Positions 54,101 through 62,847 of a stretch of 64,000 nucleotides of DNA are shown here, piece by piece. The DNA is from JAJFJD01 sp965228695 (GTDB taxonomy: Bacteria > Pseudomonadota > Alphaproteobacteria > UBA8366): positions 1,674,001 to 1,738,000 of the forward strand of contig CBDDIB010000002.1 in the NCBI GenBank assembly GCA_965228695.1, written 5' to 3'. The position numbers and the translations under genes are program-made. The notes beneath the pieces are model-generated. The model was not told the origin of the DNA, did no database searches, and saw only the letters and a list, made by a program, of their open reading frames with translations. The number at the start of each line of letters is the position of its first letter. The stretch's first letter is position 1.

Positions 54101-54799
54101 CTCGAGGCACGGGCCGTCATAGGCTTTTTCCCGGCAAATGCTGTCGGCGATGACGTGGCGGTGTACGCGGACGAGGACCGGTCCTCCGTTCGCACCGAAT
54201 TCCATTTCCTGCGTCAGCAAATGGCCAAACGCGATGGACGTTTCAATTATTGCCTCGCGGATTTCGTTGCGCCGAAGGACAGCGGCGTCGCCGACTATAT
54301 CGGCGGATTCGCGGTCACGGCCGGGTTGCGGATCGAGGACCGGCTGAAGGATTTCCGCAGCAATCACGATGACTACAACGACATCCTTTTGAAAGCCGTC
54401 GCGGACCGTTTCGCGGAGGCCTTTGCGGAGCGCATGCACGAACGCGTGCGGAAGGAATTCTGGGGGTATGCACCGGACGAAGCGCTGGATAACGAGGCAC
54501 TCATCAAGGAGCGTTACCAGGGCATCCGACCGGCTCCCGGTTATCCGGCTTGCCCGGACCATACCGAGAAGCGCCTCTTGTTCGACCTGCTGGAGGCGGA
54601 GAAGAACGCGTCGATCTCATTGACGGACAGCTTCGCCATGATGCCGGCGTCATCGGTTTCCGGATTTTACTTCTGGCACCCGGACTCGCGCTATTTCGGG
54701 ATCGGCAAGATCGGCCGCGATCAACTCGAAGATTATGCGGCCCGGAAGGGCATGCCGGTCGAGCAGGCAGAGCGCTGGTTGGCCTCGAACCTTGCCTAA
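51104..54799 (+). CDS. metH: Cobalamin-dependent methionine synthase
   Basis: 1231 residues, full-length four-module enzyme. Homocysteine domain: ILDGAMGTMIQRH, with zinc cysteines in GLNCALGA and GGCCGT. Pterin domain: FVNIGERTNVAGSARFKKLI and VIVMAFDEQGQADT-like segment near residue 490. Cobalamin domain: VKGDVHDIGKNIVGVVLQCN with the cobalt-ligand His of D-x-H-x-x-G. C-terminal reactivation domain: GIRPAPGYPACPDHTEKRLL, SAM-binding. It methylates homocysteine in the cytoplasm. It ends the SahR-controlled operon. Its stop codon overlaps that of the convergent BASS gene. Confidence 0.97.
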   Translation: MDGSSPISGQTVTELLDALLRQRILILDGAMGTMIQRHRFEEEDYRGARFADWNQALKGNNDLLTLTQPDAIRDIHLAYLKAGADIVETNTFNSTSIAQADYGMESLVHELNLEGARLARAAADEMNAETPDRPRFVAGVLGPTNRTASLSPDVNDPGFRNISFDELVDAYTEATRGLVEGGADILMIETVFDTLNCKAAIYAIRSYLDAEGFDLPLMISGTITDASGRTLSGQTAAAFWNSVAHAKPLAIGLNCALGAADLRPHIQEISALADTYVSIHPNAGLPNEFGEYDDTPEYMAEALKEFAESGFLNIVGGCCGTEPEHIAAIAEAVETLPPRQQPDVEPWCRLSGLEPLTIDSVTGFVNIGERTNVAGSARFKKLIMEDDYETALDVATQQVNNGAQIIDINMDDAMLDAEVAVEKFLKLIASEPDISRVPIMIDSSKWNVIQVGLKCMQGKGVVNSISLKEGEEPFIEQAKEILRYGAAVVVMAFDEQGQADTQERKVEICKRSYKILTETVGFPPQDIIFDPNIFAVATGIEEHDNYAVDFIEATRDIKRDLPHALVSGGVSNMSFSFRGNDPVREAMHAVFLYHATRAGMDMGIVNAGQLAVYAEIPEELRERVEDVVLNRRADGTERLLEVADTVKGQKKSAVEDLSWREGTVQERLSHALVKGLNEYIVEDTEEARLAHDRPIEVIEGPLMDGMNVVGDLFGSGQMFLPQVVKSARVMKQAVAHLLPYIEAEKEEGARAKGKVLLATVKGDVHDIGKNIVGVVLQCNNFEVIDLGVMVPYTTILETAKREDVDAIGLSGLITPSLEEMAMVAKEMTRQGFTQPLLIGGATTSKVHTAVKIAPNYEGATVHVVDASRAVGVTSNLISDTHKDEFVSGIRSEYDTIRETHAGQRKAAKQSTLDQARAARCTIDWTSVEPPKPSFLGLKSFEDYDFGELVDRIDWTPFFRTWELAGNYPKILHDDVVGEAARSLYDDARAMIDRIIAENWLEARAVIGFFPANAVGDDVAVYADEDRSSVRTEFHFLRQQMAKRDGRFNYCLADFVAPKDSGVADYIGGFAVTAGLRIEDRLKDFRSNHDDYNDILLKAVADRFAEAFAERMHERVRKEFWGYAPDEALDNEALIKERYQGIRPAPGYPACPDHTEKRLLFDLLEAEKNASISLTDSFAMMPASSVSGFYFWHPDSRYFGIGKIGRDQLEDYAARKGMPVEQAERWLASNLA

Positions 54800-55740
54800 G
54801 GGCGCTGAGCCTTTTTTCCGGAGCGGCTTCGCCAGATCGATTGGATGAGCGCCGGCATCAGATAGATCGGCACCTGCGCGATCGCGACATAGAGTCCGAA
54901 AGCGGGACCCAGCGCGTCGCCGATGATGACCAGCATGAGCACGAGATTCCGGCTGCCGCAAGTTAGCGCGATGCTGATCGCGGTCCGTTTGCCGGTCCGC
55001 CAAAAGACGAGCCCGCTCAGCCCGTGAAAGAGGATGCTGACGCTGAACGCCGCCGCGAGGATTGCGAAGGCTTCGCCCGGGTTGCCCAGGATTCGGGCGG
55101 TTACGCCATCCATGATGGCGATGGCGATGACCATGAGGGCGCACGCCATCACCCCCTCGGCGTGCGCGCCGTGATTCATTGCGGCCATGAGCCTTGGACT
55201 GCGGCGGATCAGCCAGGAAAGCGTCAATGGAAGGCCGATAAAGACGGCGGCGCGCAGTGCGAACTCGGCCGGGTCCAAGTCGACGGCCACCCCCAGCAGC
55301 AGGAAAATAGACGCCGGCACGGTGAGAGGCATCACCAGCGTCGCGATCAATGTCACGCGCAGGGCGAGTTCCGCATCGAGATTCAGGAGCTGGCAAAATG
55401 GTACCGAGGATGTGATCGGTGGCGCGATCGCATTCAGGATGATCGCGGTGAAGAGAACCGGCGGCAGGGCGAGGGCCAATCCCCCGGCGGTCGCAAGACC
55501 GGGAACCGCGGCGAGCACCCAGAGCAGGATCATCGCGGTCAACAGCGGTTTCTCGAAGAACGTCCGGATACCGGACCAATCGAGCCGGCTGTAGGCCAGC
55601 GTCATCAAGGTAACGACGAAGATTTCCATCGCAGGCCGAAGAAGCGCCGCCAGCTCAGGGACAAACAATCCGACGATGATGCCGGCGCTGGAAACGGGAA
55701 TCGCAAAGCGGGCAAAGAAACGAAGCACCGCGGAGAGCAC
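54796..55740 (-). CDS. BASS-family (bile acid:Na+ symporter-like) transporter
   Basis: 314 residues, about ten membrane spans. FAIPVSSAGIIVGLFVPELA, LNAIAPPITSSVPFCQLLNL (unwound-helix crossing motif) and LTCGSRNLVLMLVIIGDAL are the typical positions of the BASS fold. Relatives carry bile acids, pantoate, organic anions or arsenite (ArsB/Acr3 are cousins). Substrate unknown. It overlaps tail-to-tail with metH and is divergent from the thioesterase gene. Confidence 0.85.
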   Translation of the reverse strand: MLSAVLRFFARFAIPVSSAGIIVGLFVPELAALLRPAMEIFVVTLMTLAYSRLDWSGIRTFFEKPLLTAMILLWVLAAVPGLATAGGLALALPPVLFTAIILNAIAPPITSSVPFCQLLNLDAELALRVTLIATLVMPLTVPASIFLLLGVAVDLDPAEFALRAAVFIGLPLTLSWLIRRSPRLMAAMNHGAHAEGVMACALMVIAIAIMDGVTARILGNPGEAFAILAAAFSVSILFHGLSGLVFWRTGKRTAISIALTCGSRNLVLMLVIIGDALGPAFGLYVAIAQVPIYLMPALIQSIWRSRSGKKAQRP

Positions 55741-55807
55741 GGCTGCCTATTCCGTCCGGAACTTGGAAACTTGCCAAGACCCGGTCCAAATCGCTAGGGT
55801 CGCCGCC

Positions 55808-56290
55808 ATGACAATACCTGCCCCGTTATCCCTCCATACCGAAACAGTGCGGCCTGAGTGGATCGATTACAACGGCCATATGAACGTTGCGTATTACGTG
55901 TTGGCGTTCGATTTCGCGACCGACGCCTTCCTCGATTACATCGGGCTCGATCACGGCTACAAGGCCAAAGCCGACGTTACGACATTCGTGGGGGATATGA
56001 ACGTCACCTACGTTCGGGAAGTAGTCGAGGGCGCGCCGCTCCGATTCACGACGCAACTTCTCGAATTTGATGCAAAGAAGTTCCGCTATTTCCACAGCAT
56101 GTACCATGCGGAGGAAGGGTTTCTGGCGGCAACCAACGAACTGCTGTCGCTGCATATCGACCTGAAGACGCGCCGGGTCGGTGAAATGGCCCCTGTTATC
56201 CTGGATCGACTGAAAGCGATCCAGGATTCGCATTCGAAAATTGATACCCCCGATGGGGTTGGCCGCGTTCTGGGGCTGCGCCGCAAGTAA
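55808..56290 (+). CDS. Hot-dog-fold acyl-CoA thioesterase (4HBT family)
   Basis: 160 residues from ATG 55808; a longer frame to 55676 is antisense to the transporter gene. WIDYNGHMNVAYYVLAFDFA has the catalytic Asp (D-Y-N-G-H-M-N) of 4-hydroxybenzoyl-CoA-thioesterase-like enzymes, and YVREVVEGAPLRFTTQLLEF the second strand pattern. It resembles the thioesterases of carnitine/betainyl-CoA catabolism, but this cannot be proven here. Isolated single gene. Confidence 0.85.
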   Translation: MTIPAPLSLHTETVRPEWIDYNGHMNVAYYVLAFDFATDAFLDYIGLDHGYKAKADVTTFVGDMNVTYVREVVEGAPLRFTTQLLEFDAKKFRYFHSMYHAEEGFLAATNELLSLHIDLKTRRVGEMAPVILDRLKAIQDSHSKIDTPDGVGRVLGLRRK

Positions 56291-56429
56291 GGGTTGCGGT
56301 CCACTGTGCGGCAGTGACCATTGCGATTGCTAAATTTTTCCGGGCCGATGGCCGTAATTAAGCCTTTATTAAGTTGCGCAATCTAAAAAAGCTAAACCGT
56401 CGAGTGTAAGAAAATTTTGGGGTGCGAAG

Positions 56430-57476
56430 TTGGATTTCTCCGACGACTTGGGAGCCGCAGCGAAATACGCCGAAGCGGCTATGCAGTTGATGGACCGGTA
56501 CAATGTGCCGTCCACGCCGCAGAATTTCTTGATCTGGTATGCTTATGCCAGTGACAGTATCCCAGACCTCAAGAACACGCTGGATGAACTTGTTTCCGAT
56601 GCGGACGCGGTAACGCAGGAAGACAGTGCGAAAATTTTCGATCGCTATTTCAGCCAGTTCACCCAGGGCAAGGATATCCAGAAAGCCGGCTCGCAGATGT
56701 CGGAACTGGTCGGCGATGTCATGTCGCTGGTCAACAAGGCAACCGACGATGCCGAGGAGTTTGGCGCAGCCTTGGAGGATAGCGTCGGGTCGCTGACCGA
56801 TCTGTCCGATCCGAATGCCTTGGGACAAGTCGTCAAACTGCTTGCCGACAACACGCAGAAGATGCTGTCGCAGAACCGCCGACTGCAAGGCAAGCTGGAG
56901 ACATCGTCGCAGGAAATTCAAAGCCTGAAAACACATCTCGAGGATGTCCAAAAAGAGGCGTTGACCGACGGTCTAACCGAAATCGCCAACCGGAAAAACT
57001 TCGATATGGTGCTGCGCAGCGAAAGCGACGCGGCATCGCTGAAGGGGACGCCGCTGGCGCTCGTTCTGATCGATATCGACCATTTCAAGAAGTTCAACGA
57101 CACGCATGGCCATCAAACCGGCGATCACGTCCTGAAGTTTGTCGGTGCGATGCTGAAAAAGGCGGTGAAGGCAACCGACCTGCCGGCGCGGTACGGCGGC
57201 GAGGAGTTCGCTCTTATCTTGCCGAATACCGACCTCAGTTCGGCGGTGGCGCTGGCGGAATCCATTCGCGTTGCGGTCGCCGGTAAGCGGTTGCGGAAGA
57301 AACAGACCGGCGACGATATCGGCAATATCACACTGTCGCTGGGCGTTTCGCAGTATCGGTCGGGCGAGCCGTTGAGCGATCTCATCAAGCGTGCCGATGA
57401 CGGCCTCTACCAAGCCAAGGGGCTTGGCCGCAATCAGGTGGTCGCCGAGACCGAACTCAGCGCCGTCGCAGACTGA
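56430..57476 (+). CDS. Diguanylate cyclase (GGDEF) with helical N-terminal region
   Basis: 348 residues from TTG 56430 (GGGGTG upstream; no ATG precedes the core). The N-terminal 170 residues are soluble alpha-helix including coiled-coil (LSQNRRLQGKLETSSQEIQS), then the GGDEF domain: EALTDGLTEIANRKNFD, DIDHFKKFNDTHGHQTGDHV and the active site RYGGEEFALILP. The i-site R-x-x-D four residues before is not seen, so product inhibition may be weak. It makes cyclic di-GMP. No membrane span is present, so the sensory input is cytoplasmic. About 100 bases before the ClC gene. Confidence 0.93.
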   Translation: MDFSDDLGAAAKYAEAAMQLMDRYNVPSTPQNFLIWYAYASDSIPDLKNTLDELVSDADAVTQEDSAKIFDRYFSQFTQGKDIQKAGSQMSELVGDVMSLVNKATDDAEEFGAALEDSVGSLTDLSDPNALGQVVKLLADNTQKMLSQNRRLQGKLETSSQEIQSLKTHLEDVQKEALTDGLTEIANRKNFDMVLRSESDAASLKGTPLALVLIDIDHFKKFNDTHGHQTGDHVLKFVGAMLKKAVKATDLPARYGGEEFALILPNTDLSSAVALAESIRVAVAGKRLRKKQTGDDIGNITLSLGVSQYRSGEPLSDLIKRADDGLYQAKGLGRNQVVAETELSAVAD

Positions 57477-57573
57477 TCCCATCATGCCGGACGCTCCGGG
57501 AACCGCCGTTCGGTCCTCGATAACGCTTCTTGGCGCGACTGCCGAATCCGTATAGCTTGCGGACGTCTCAGCT

Positions 57574-59364
57574 ATGGCAACCAAAGCTGACGTGACAGAT
57601 CTCGGCCTAACCAGAATCCTGCGGCGTTTCGGCCGCCTTGCCCGCCACGAGCAGGTCATCCTCTCGATTCTTGCGGTCGTCACCGGATTGATCGCCGGCG
57701 GATGCGCGATCGTGTTCCGCGAGGCGATCACCCTGGTGCAATGGGGGGGCTTCGGCTTCACATCGGAACGATTGCACTCGCTGGCGTCGGCGCTGCCTTG
57801 GTGGCACATCCTGCTGGTGACCACGGGTGGCGGTTTGATCGTCGGCTTGTTGCTGAAATATTTGACGCCAGGCGGCCGGGCCGAAGGCGTAGCGGAGGTT
57901 ATTGCGGCGGGCGCGTTGCGCGAAGGCCGGATGCCACTGCGAAATGGATTGGCCAGTGCGCTGGTCAGCGCCGTCTCGATCGGCGCGGGCGCGTCCACCG
58001 GACGGGAAGGGCCGGTTGTCCATCTCGGCGCGACGCTGAGCGCTTTCGTCGCCGATAAACTGCACCTCGGCCGCGCCTTGTCACGGACGTTGCTGGCCTG
58101 CGGCGTGGCCACGGCGGTTGCGGCCTCGTTCAACGCGCCCATCGCCGGCGTCTTCTTCGCATTGGAAGTAGTCTTGGGCCATTACGCGTTGAGCGCCTTC
58201 GCGCCGGTCGTTATCGCCTCGGTGACCGGGACCGTTTTGAGTCGCGTTTATTTCGGTGATTTTCCCGCTTTCATCCTGCCGGTGGGGGATATCACCTCCT
58301 TCTTCGAGTTCCCCGCATTCGCCTTGCTCGGCATCGTCAGTGCCGTCGTTGCGATCATATTCTTGCGCGCCACAGCCCTCACGACGACGCTTGCCGAAAA
58401 ACTACCGGTGCCGACGTGGCTGCGCCCGGCTTGCGGGGGCCTGCTCATCGGACTGATCGCCCTCTCCTTCCCGCAGGTCCTGGGGGTTGGTTACGAGGCT
58501 ACGGATATGGCGCTGAACGGTATGATCGCGCTGCACGTCCTGATCATCCTGATCTTCGCGAAAATCGTGGCGACGTCGGTCGCACTGGGGTGCGGATTCG
58601 GCGGCGGTGTTTTCTCCCCGTCGCTTTTCCTCGGCGCGATGACCGGCGGCGCTTTCGGTATGATTGCGACCTCGGTTTTCCCGGAGATGTCGTCGGGCCA
58701 CACCGCCTATACGTTGGTCGGCATGGGCGCGGTCGCCGGGGCGGTTTTGGGCGCGCCGATTTCGACCATTCTCATGGTGTTCGAATTGAGCGGCAATTAC
58801 GCGCTGACCGTGGCGGTGATGATAGCGACGGCCTTGGCATCGCTGCTCACACGATATCTGCATGGCGGATCGTTCTTCTCCTGGCAGCTTGAATCCCGCG
58901 GTATCAGCCTCGAAGGTGCGCGCGAGCAGCGGTTGCTGCAGTCGATTTCGGTCGGCGAAATCATGCGCGACGACTTCGTGACCGTCGAACCCGCCGCCGA
59001 TCTGACATCCGTGCGGGCAAAGCTCATGCGCTCGCATTTCGGAACGTTGTTCGTGGTGGACAGCAACCGCGTCCTGCACGGGACCATCACACTCGGCGAT
59101 TTGTCTGACACAGCGTTCGATACGTCGCTGGATATGTTACTCAACGCCCAGGACGTCACGCATCTGCATCCGTTGGCGCTCGACCTGGACGACGATCTTG
59201 GGAAGGCGTTCCGTCTCATGGAAAGCGGCGGAGAGGATCATGTGCCCGTCGTGCGCGATCATGAATCGATGCGCCTGGTCGGGGTGGTTCATCAGCGCGA
59301 TGTGATGCACGCGCACAGCCGGGCGATCATGGGCGCCCGCGAAATGTCGGGCAGTGAGTGCTAA
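57574..59364 (+). CDS. ClC-family chloride channel/transporter with CBS domains
   Basis: 596 residues. The membrane part has IGAGASTGREGPVVHLGATL (the gating Glu in G-R-E-G-P; the first motif is G-A-G-A-S in place of G-S-G-I-P), NAPIAGVFFALEV and GFGGGVFSPSLFLGAMTGG. A C-terminal pair of CBS domains follows (SVGEIMRDDFVTVEPAADLT; HVPVVRDHESMRLVGVVHQR). It moves chloride (or fluoride/nitrate) as a channel or H+ antiporter; CBS suggests nucleotide regulation. It converges with the HtrA-like gene, 4 bases apart. Confidence 0.94.
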   Translation: MATKADVTDLGLTRILRRFGRLARHEQVILSILAVVTGLIAGGCAIVFREAITLVQWGGFGFTSERLHSLASALPWWHILLVTTGGGLIVGLLLKYLTPGGRAEGVAEVIAAGALREGRMPLRNGLASALVSAVSIGAGASTGREGPVVHLGATLSAFVADKLHLGRALSRTLLACGVATAVAASFNAPIAGVFFALEVVLGHYALSAFAPVVIASVTGTVLSRVYFGDFPAFILPVGDITSFFEFPAFALLGIVSAVVAIIFLRATALTTTLAEKLPVPTWLRPACGGLLIGLIALSFPQVLGVGYEATDMALNGMIALHVLIILIFAKIVATSVALGCGFGGGVFSPSLFLGAMTGGAFGMIATSVFPEMSSGHTAYTLVGMGAVAGAVLGAPISTILMVFELSGNYALTVAVMIATALASLLTRYLHGGSFFSWQLESRGISLEGAREQRLLQSISVGEIMRDDFVTVEPAADLTSVRAKLMRSHFGTLFVVDSNRVLHGTITLGDLSDTAFDTSLDMLLNAQDVTHLHPLALDLDDDLGKAFRLMESGGEDHVPVVRDHESMRLVGVVHQRDVMHAHSRAIMGAREMSGSEC

Positions 59365-59368
59365 GACG

Positions 59369-60388
59369 CTAGTTTCCCTTCGAAAACCGATACCAGCGAT
59401 ACCGTTCCTTGGACGCGATTTCGACCCGCTTAATTTCGGAATCCGTGGTCAGCACCGTCACCGGCACCGTCGTTCCCGGCCCGCCCAGGGCCCAGAGCTT
59501 GCGATAGAAGCCGGCCTGCGTCTTGACCGGCGACGCGCCGATCTTGATCACGATATCGCCCTTCGTTAGTCCGGCTTGCTCTGCGGGGCCATCCTTTGCG
59601 ACCCGTTGCACGAACAACCGGCCGCGGGCTTCCTCGGTATAAAGCCCGATCCACGGTTTTACCGACCGCGTCGGCTGGCTCAAGGTGCCGGCTTTTTTGA
59701 TCAACGGTTTCAGCCGGTCGATCGGCACGAACATGTTGCCGGGCGCAAACTCCGAGTCGCCGGTAGTGTTCGGCACCAGCAGCGAGCCGATCCCGACCAG
59801 GGCGCCGGTGGAATCGATCAGGGCGGCGCCGCCGAAGTTGGCATAGGGCGGTGCGGTGAAGATGGCCTTCTCCAGCAAATACTCCCAGTATCCGGTGAAT
59901 TCCCGCCGCGCGACGACCCGGACCGGCAAAGCCGCCTCGGACCCGCCATATCCGGCGATCACGGCGGCGGCCTTTTGCTTCACCCCGTCCGATTTTCCGA
60001 TGGGTAAGGGTTTGACGGGAATTTGCTGCGCGGCCCGCACCAATCCGAATCCGGTGTCATGGTCATACGCAAGTACCGTTGCCGGGATCGTTGTCCCGTC
60101 GTGCGTTGTCACGGTGACCGAATCGGCTTCGAGGACGACATAGCCGATGGTCACGATCAGGCCGTTGCCGTCGATGACCGCGCCATGGCCGGTTCGGGTC
60201 GAACCTAAAGTCTCCCGCGTTCGAGCGCCGTCCGGAATCGTGGTGTCGATCCGGACGATCGCCTTGAAAACATCCTCGATCGAAGGTCCGGCTTGTGCCA
60301 CGGCCGATTCGGGCGGATAAACGATGCCGGCGGTCAATCCGATCGCCAAGACGATTTGCAGCGTGATGAGTTTGAGGCCGATGCGCAT
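59369..60388 (-). CDS. HtrA-like trypsin-PDZ protein lacking the catalytic triad (pseudoprotease)
   Basis: 339 residues from ATG 60388. A signal peptide (about ending ESAVAQA) is followed by a trypsin-like fold (STRTGHGAVIDGNGLIVTIG) and a PDZ domain (GPAEQAGLTKGDIVIKIGAS). Where HtrA proteases have the catalytic His (N-N-H-V-V) this has IGYVVLEAD, i.e. Tyr. Where they have catalytic Asp (D-x-D-L-A-V) this has HDTGFGLV. Where they have G-N-S-G-G-P this has NFGGAALID, so Ser is gone too. It should therefore be inactive as a protease but may still bind peptides in the periplasm. It converges with the ClC gene. Confidence 0.88.
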   Translation of the reverse strand: MRIGLKLITLQIVLAIGLTAGIVYPPESAVAQAGPSIEDVFKAIVRIDTTIPDGARTRETLGSTRTGHGAVIDGNGLIVTIGYVVLEADSVTVTTHDGTTIPATVLAYDHDTGFGLVRAAQQIPVKPLPIGKSDGVKQKAAAVIAGYGGSEAALPVRVVARREFTGYWEYLLEKAIFTAPPYANFGGAALIDSTGALVGIGSLLVPNTTGDSEFAPGNMFVPIDRLKPLIKKAGTLSQPTRSVKPWIGLYTEEARGRLFVQRVAKDGPAEQAGLTKGDIVIKIGASPVKTQAGFYRKLWALGGPGTTVPVTVLTTDSEIKRVEIASKERYRWYRFSKGN

Positions 60389-60502
60389 GGCCGGTGCATC
60401 CCTAATGTTAGAGACAAAAAGGTAGCGCAATTGCCGCCGCGGTCCAGGGCCGAATGCTATCGCTCAACCAAGCGTGATGGCACTCTACGCGCGGCGGTCC
60501 CG

Positions 60503-60511
60503 TGATATAAT
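60503..60511 (+). promoter_or_regulatory. Extended -10 promoter just before the helicase start
   Basis: TGATATAAT matches the extended -10 consensus TGnTATAAT. With transcription starting about 7 bases later, the mRNA would begin at or near ATG 60519, giving a leaderless message. No good -35 is seen, as expected for extended -10 promoters. Confidence 0.4.
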
Positions 60512-60512
60512 C

Positions 60513-62804
60513 ATGCCGATGGACGATCCCTTAGATAATTTGCAGACGCCGCCGAACCCCGCCGCGCCGGGCGCGATGGCCACCGTCGCGTCGGGACCGC
60601 ATTTGGACGGCCTGAATCCGGACCAGAAACAAGCGGTTGAGGCGTTGGATGGCCCGGTTCTGGTGCTTGCCGGTGCGGGCACCGGGAAGACCCGGGTTCT
60701 GACGACACGTCTTGCACACCTGCTTTTCACGCGCAGAGCCCGGCCCTATCAGATATTGGCCGTCACCTTTACCAACAAGGCCGCGCGCGAGATGAAGTCC
60801 CGGGTGGAGAACCTGGTCGGTGGCGTTGCCGATGGCCTCTGGCTCGGGACGTTTCACGCCTTGGGCGCCCGTATTCTGCGCCGGCATGCGGAACTGGTGG
60901 ATCTCAAGTCCAATTTCACGATCCTGGATGCGGACGATCAGATCCGTCTCCTGCGGCAGATCCTGCAAGCCGAACAGATCGACGAAAAGCGCTGGCCGGC
61001 CCGGATGCTGATTTCCGTCATCCAACGCTGGAAGGATAAAGGCTTGATGCCGGATCAGGTCTCCGGCGGGGAGGCGGGCGATTATGCCAATGGCCGCCTC
61101 GTCGAAATCTACCGTCAGTACCAGGAACGGCTGACCGTCCAGAATGCGGCCGATTTTGGCGATCTGCTGTTGTTGTGCTTGCGCTTGTTCAAGGAAAACC
61201 CGGACGTGCTGACCGACTATCAGCGGCTTTTCCATTACATTCTGGTCGATGAGTATCAAGATACCAATGTTGCGCAGTATCTCTGGCTGCGCCTGTTGGC
61301 CCAGGGGCGAAACAACATCTGCTGCGTCGGCGACGACGACCAATCGATCTACGGATGGCGGGGCGCCGAGGTGGGCAACATCCTAAAGTTCGAAAAGGAC
61401 TTTCCGGGCGCCAAAGTAATTCGGCTGGAGCAGAATTACCGCTCGACACCGCATATCCTGGCCGCTGCGTCGGGCCTGATCGAGCAGAACGAAGGCCGGC
61501 TCGGCAAGACGCTGTGGACCGATGCGACCGCTGGCGAACCGTTGAGTGTGCGCGGAGTCTGGGATGGCGAAGAGGAAGCGCGCGTCGTCGGCGACGAGAT
61601 CGAGAACCTTCAACGCAAGGGCCATTCGCTGAACGAGATTGCAATTCTCGTGCGGGCGGGTTTTCAGACCCGGGAGTTCGAGGAACGGTTCATGACATTG
61701 GGGCTGCCGTATCGCGTGATCGGAGGCCCACGCTTCTATGAGCGGGAGGAAATTCGTGACGCTATCGCCTATCTCCGCGTGATCCACCAGCAAGACGACG
61801 ACATGGCGCTGGAACGGATCATCAACAAACCCACGCGCGGGATCGGTAAGACCACGTTGCAGGCGATGCACGCGCTGGCCCGGGCGCAGGGCGTTCCGCT
61901 GTATATCGCGGCGATCAAAATCGTCGAGTCGGATGAGTTGCGGCCGGCGTCGCGGCGCGCGCTCGGCAAGATCATCGAGGATTTCGAGCGCTGGCGCATC
62001 GAGTCGACGATCACCTCGCATGTCGATCTGGCGCAGATCGTGCTCGATGAGTCCGGCTACACCACGATGTGGCAGGAAAGCAAGAAACCCGAGGCGCCGG
62101 GCAAGCTGGAAAACCTCAAGGAACTCATCGTCGCGTTGGAGGATTTCGAAAATCTCGCGGGCTTCCTGGAACATGTCAGCCTGGTCATGGACAATATCGA
62201 ATCCGCCGATCAGGATATGGTCAGCCTGATGACGTTGCACAGCGCGAAAGGGCTCGAGTTCGAGACGGTCTTTCTGCCGGGTTGGGAGGAGGGGCTGTTC
62301 CCGCATCAGCGGTCGCTTGACGAGAACGGCGGTGCCGGGTTGGAGGAAGAACGGCGCCTGGCCTATGTCGGCATCACGCGGGCGCGGCACCGCGTGCATA
62401 TCAGTTTCGCCGCCAACCGGCGGATCCATAACCTTTGGCAAAGTGCGATCCCGTCGCGCTTCGTCGAAGAACTGCCGCAGGACCAGGTCGTGCTGGAAAG
62501 CGAAGGCGGCTTGTATGGCGGCGGGGGTTTGAGTCAGGAGTCCATGTTCAGGGATGTCGGCGGATCCCATCACGGAGGTCCCGGCTGGCAACGCCTGCAG
62601 CGGAACGGGCCCGGCAGCCGGCTGATCGAGGCCGAGCCCGAGGCATTGCATGGTTCCGGCGTCGCGTTTGCGCTGGGCGATCGCTGTTTCCATCAGAAAT
62701 TCGGCATGGGATGGGTGCGGGTGGTCGAAGGGGATCATTTGACGATCGACTTCGACAAAGCCGGCACCAAGAAGGTCGTCGCCGCCTTCGTCGAGAAGAC
62801 CTGA
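60513..62804 (+). CDS. UvrD/PcrA-family DNA helicase
   Basis: 763 residues from ATG 60513 (ATG 60519 is the alternative if the mRNA is leaderless). All superfamily I helicase motifs are visible: LVLAGAGTGKTRVLTTRLAH (I), GTFHALGARILRRHA (Ia), LVDEYQDTN (II), VGDDDQSIYGWRGAE (III), LEQNYRST (IV), LMTLHSAKGLEFETVFLPGW (V) and YVGITRARHRVHISFA (VI). The C-terminal GDRCFHQKFGMGWVRVV is the RNA-polymerase-binding Tudor-like end of PcrA/UvrD. It unwinds DNA in repair and at stalled transcription. The N-terminal 40 residues are proline-rich and non-conserved. Confidence 0.95.
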   Translation: MPMDDPLDNLQTPPNPAAPGAMATVASGPHLDGLNPDQKQAVEALDGPVLVLAGAGTGKTRVLTTRLAHLLFTRRARPYQILAVTFTNKAAREMKSRVENLVGGVADGLWLGTFHALGARILRRHAELVDLKSNFTILDADDQIRLLRQILQAEQIDEKRWPARMLISVIQRWKDKGLMPDQVSGGEAGDYANGRLVEIYRQYQERLTVQNAADFGDLLLLCLRLFKENPDVLTDYQRLFHYILVDEYQDTNVAQYLWLRLLAQGRNNICCVGDDDQSIYGWRGAEVGNILKFEKDFPGAKVIRLEQNYRSTPHILAAASGLIEQNEGRLGKTLWTDATAGEPLSVRGVWDGEEEARVVGDEIENLQRKGHSLNEIAILVRAGFQTREFEERFMTLGLPYRVIGGPRFYEREEIRDAIAYLRVIHQQDDDMALERIINKPTRGIGKTTLQAMHALARAQGVPLYIAAIKIVESDELRPASRRALGKIIEDFERWRIESTITSHVDLAQIVLDESGYTTMWQESKKPEAPGKLENLKELIVALEDFENLAGFLEHVSLVMDNIESADQDMVSLMTLHSAKGLEFETVFLPGWEEGLFPHQRSLDENGGAGLEEERRLAYVGITRARHRVHISFAANRRIHNLWQSAIPSRFVEELPQDQVVLESEGGLYGGGGLSQESMFRDVGGSHHGGPGWQRLQRNGPGSRLIEAEPEALHGSGVAFALGDRCFHQKFGMGWVRVVEGDHLTIDFDKAGTKKVVAAFVEKT

Positions 62805-62847
62805 TCTTGCTATTGCTGGATACGTGCCGGCTTCGGGAGCGACGGCC

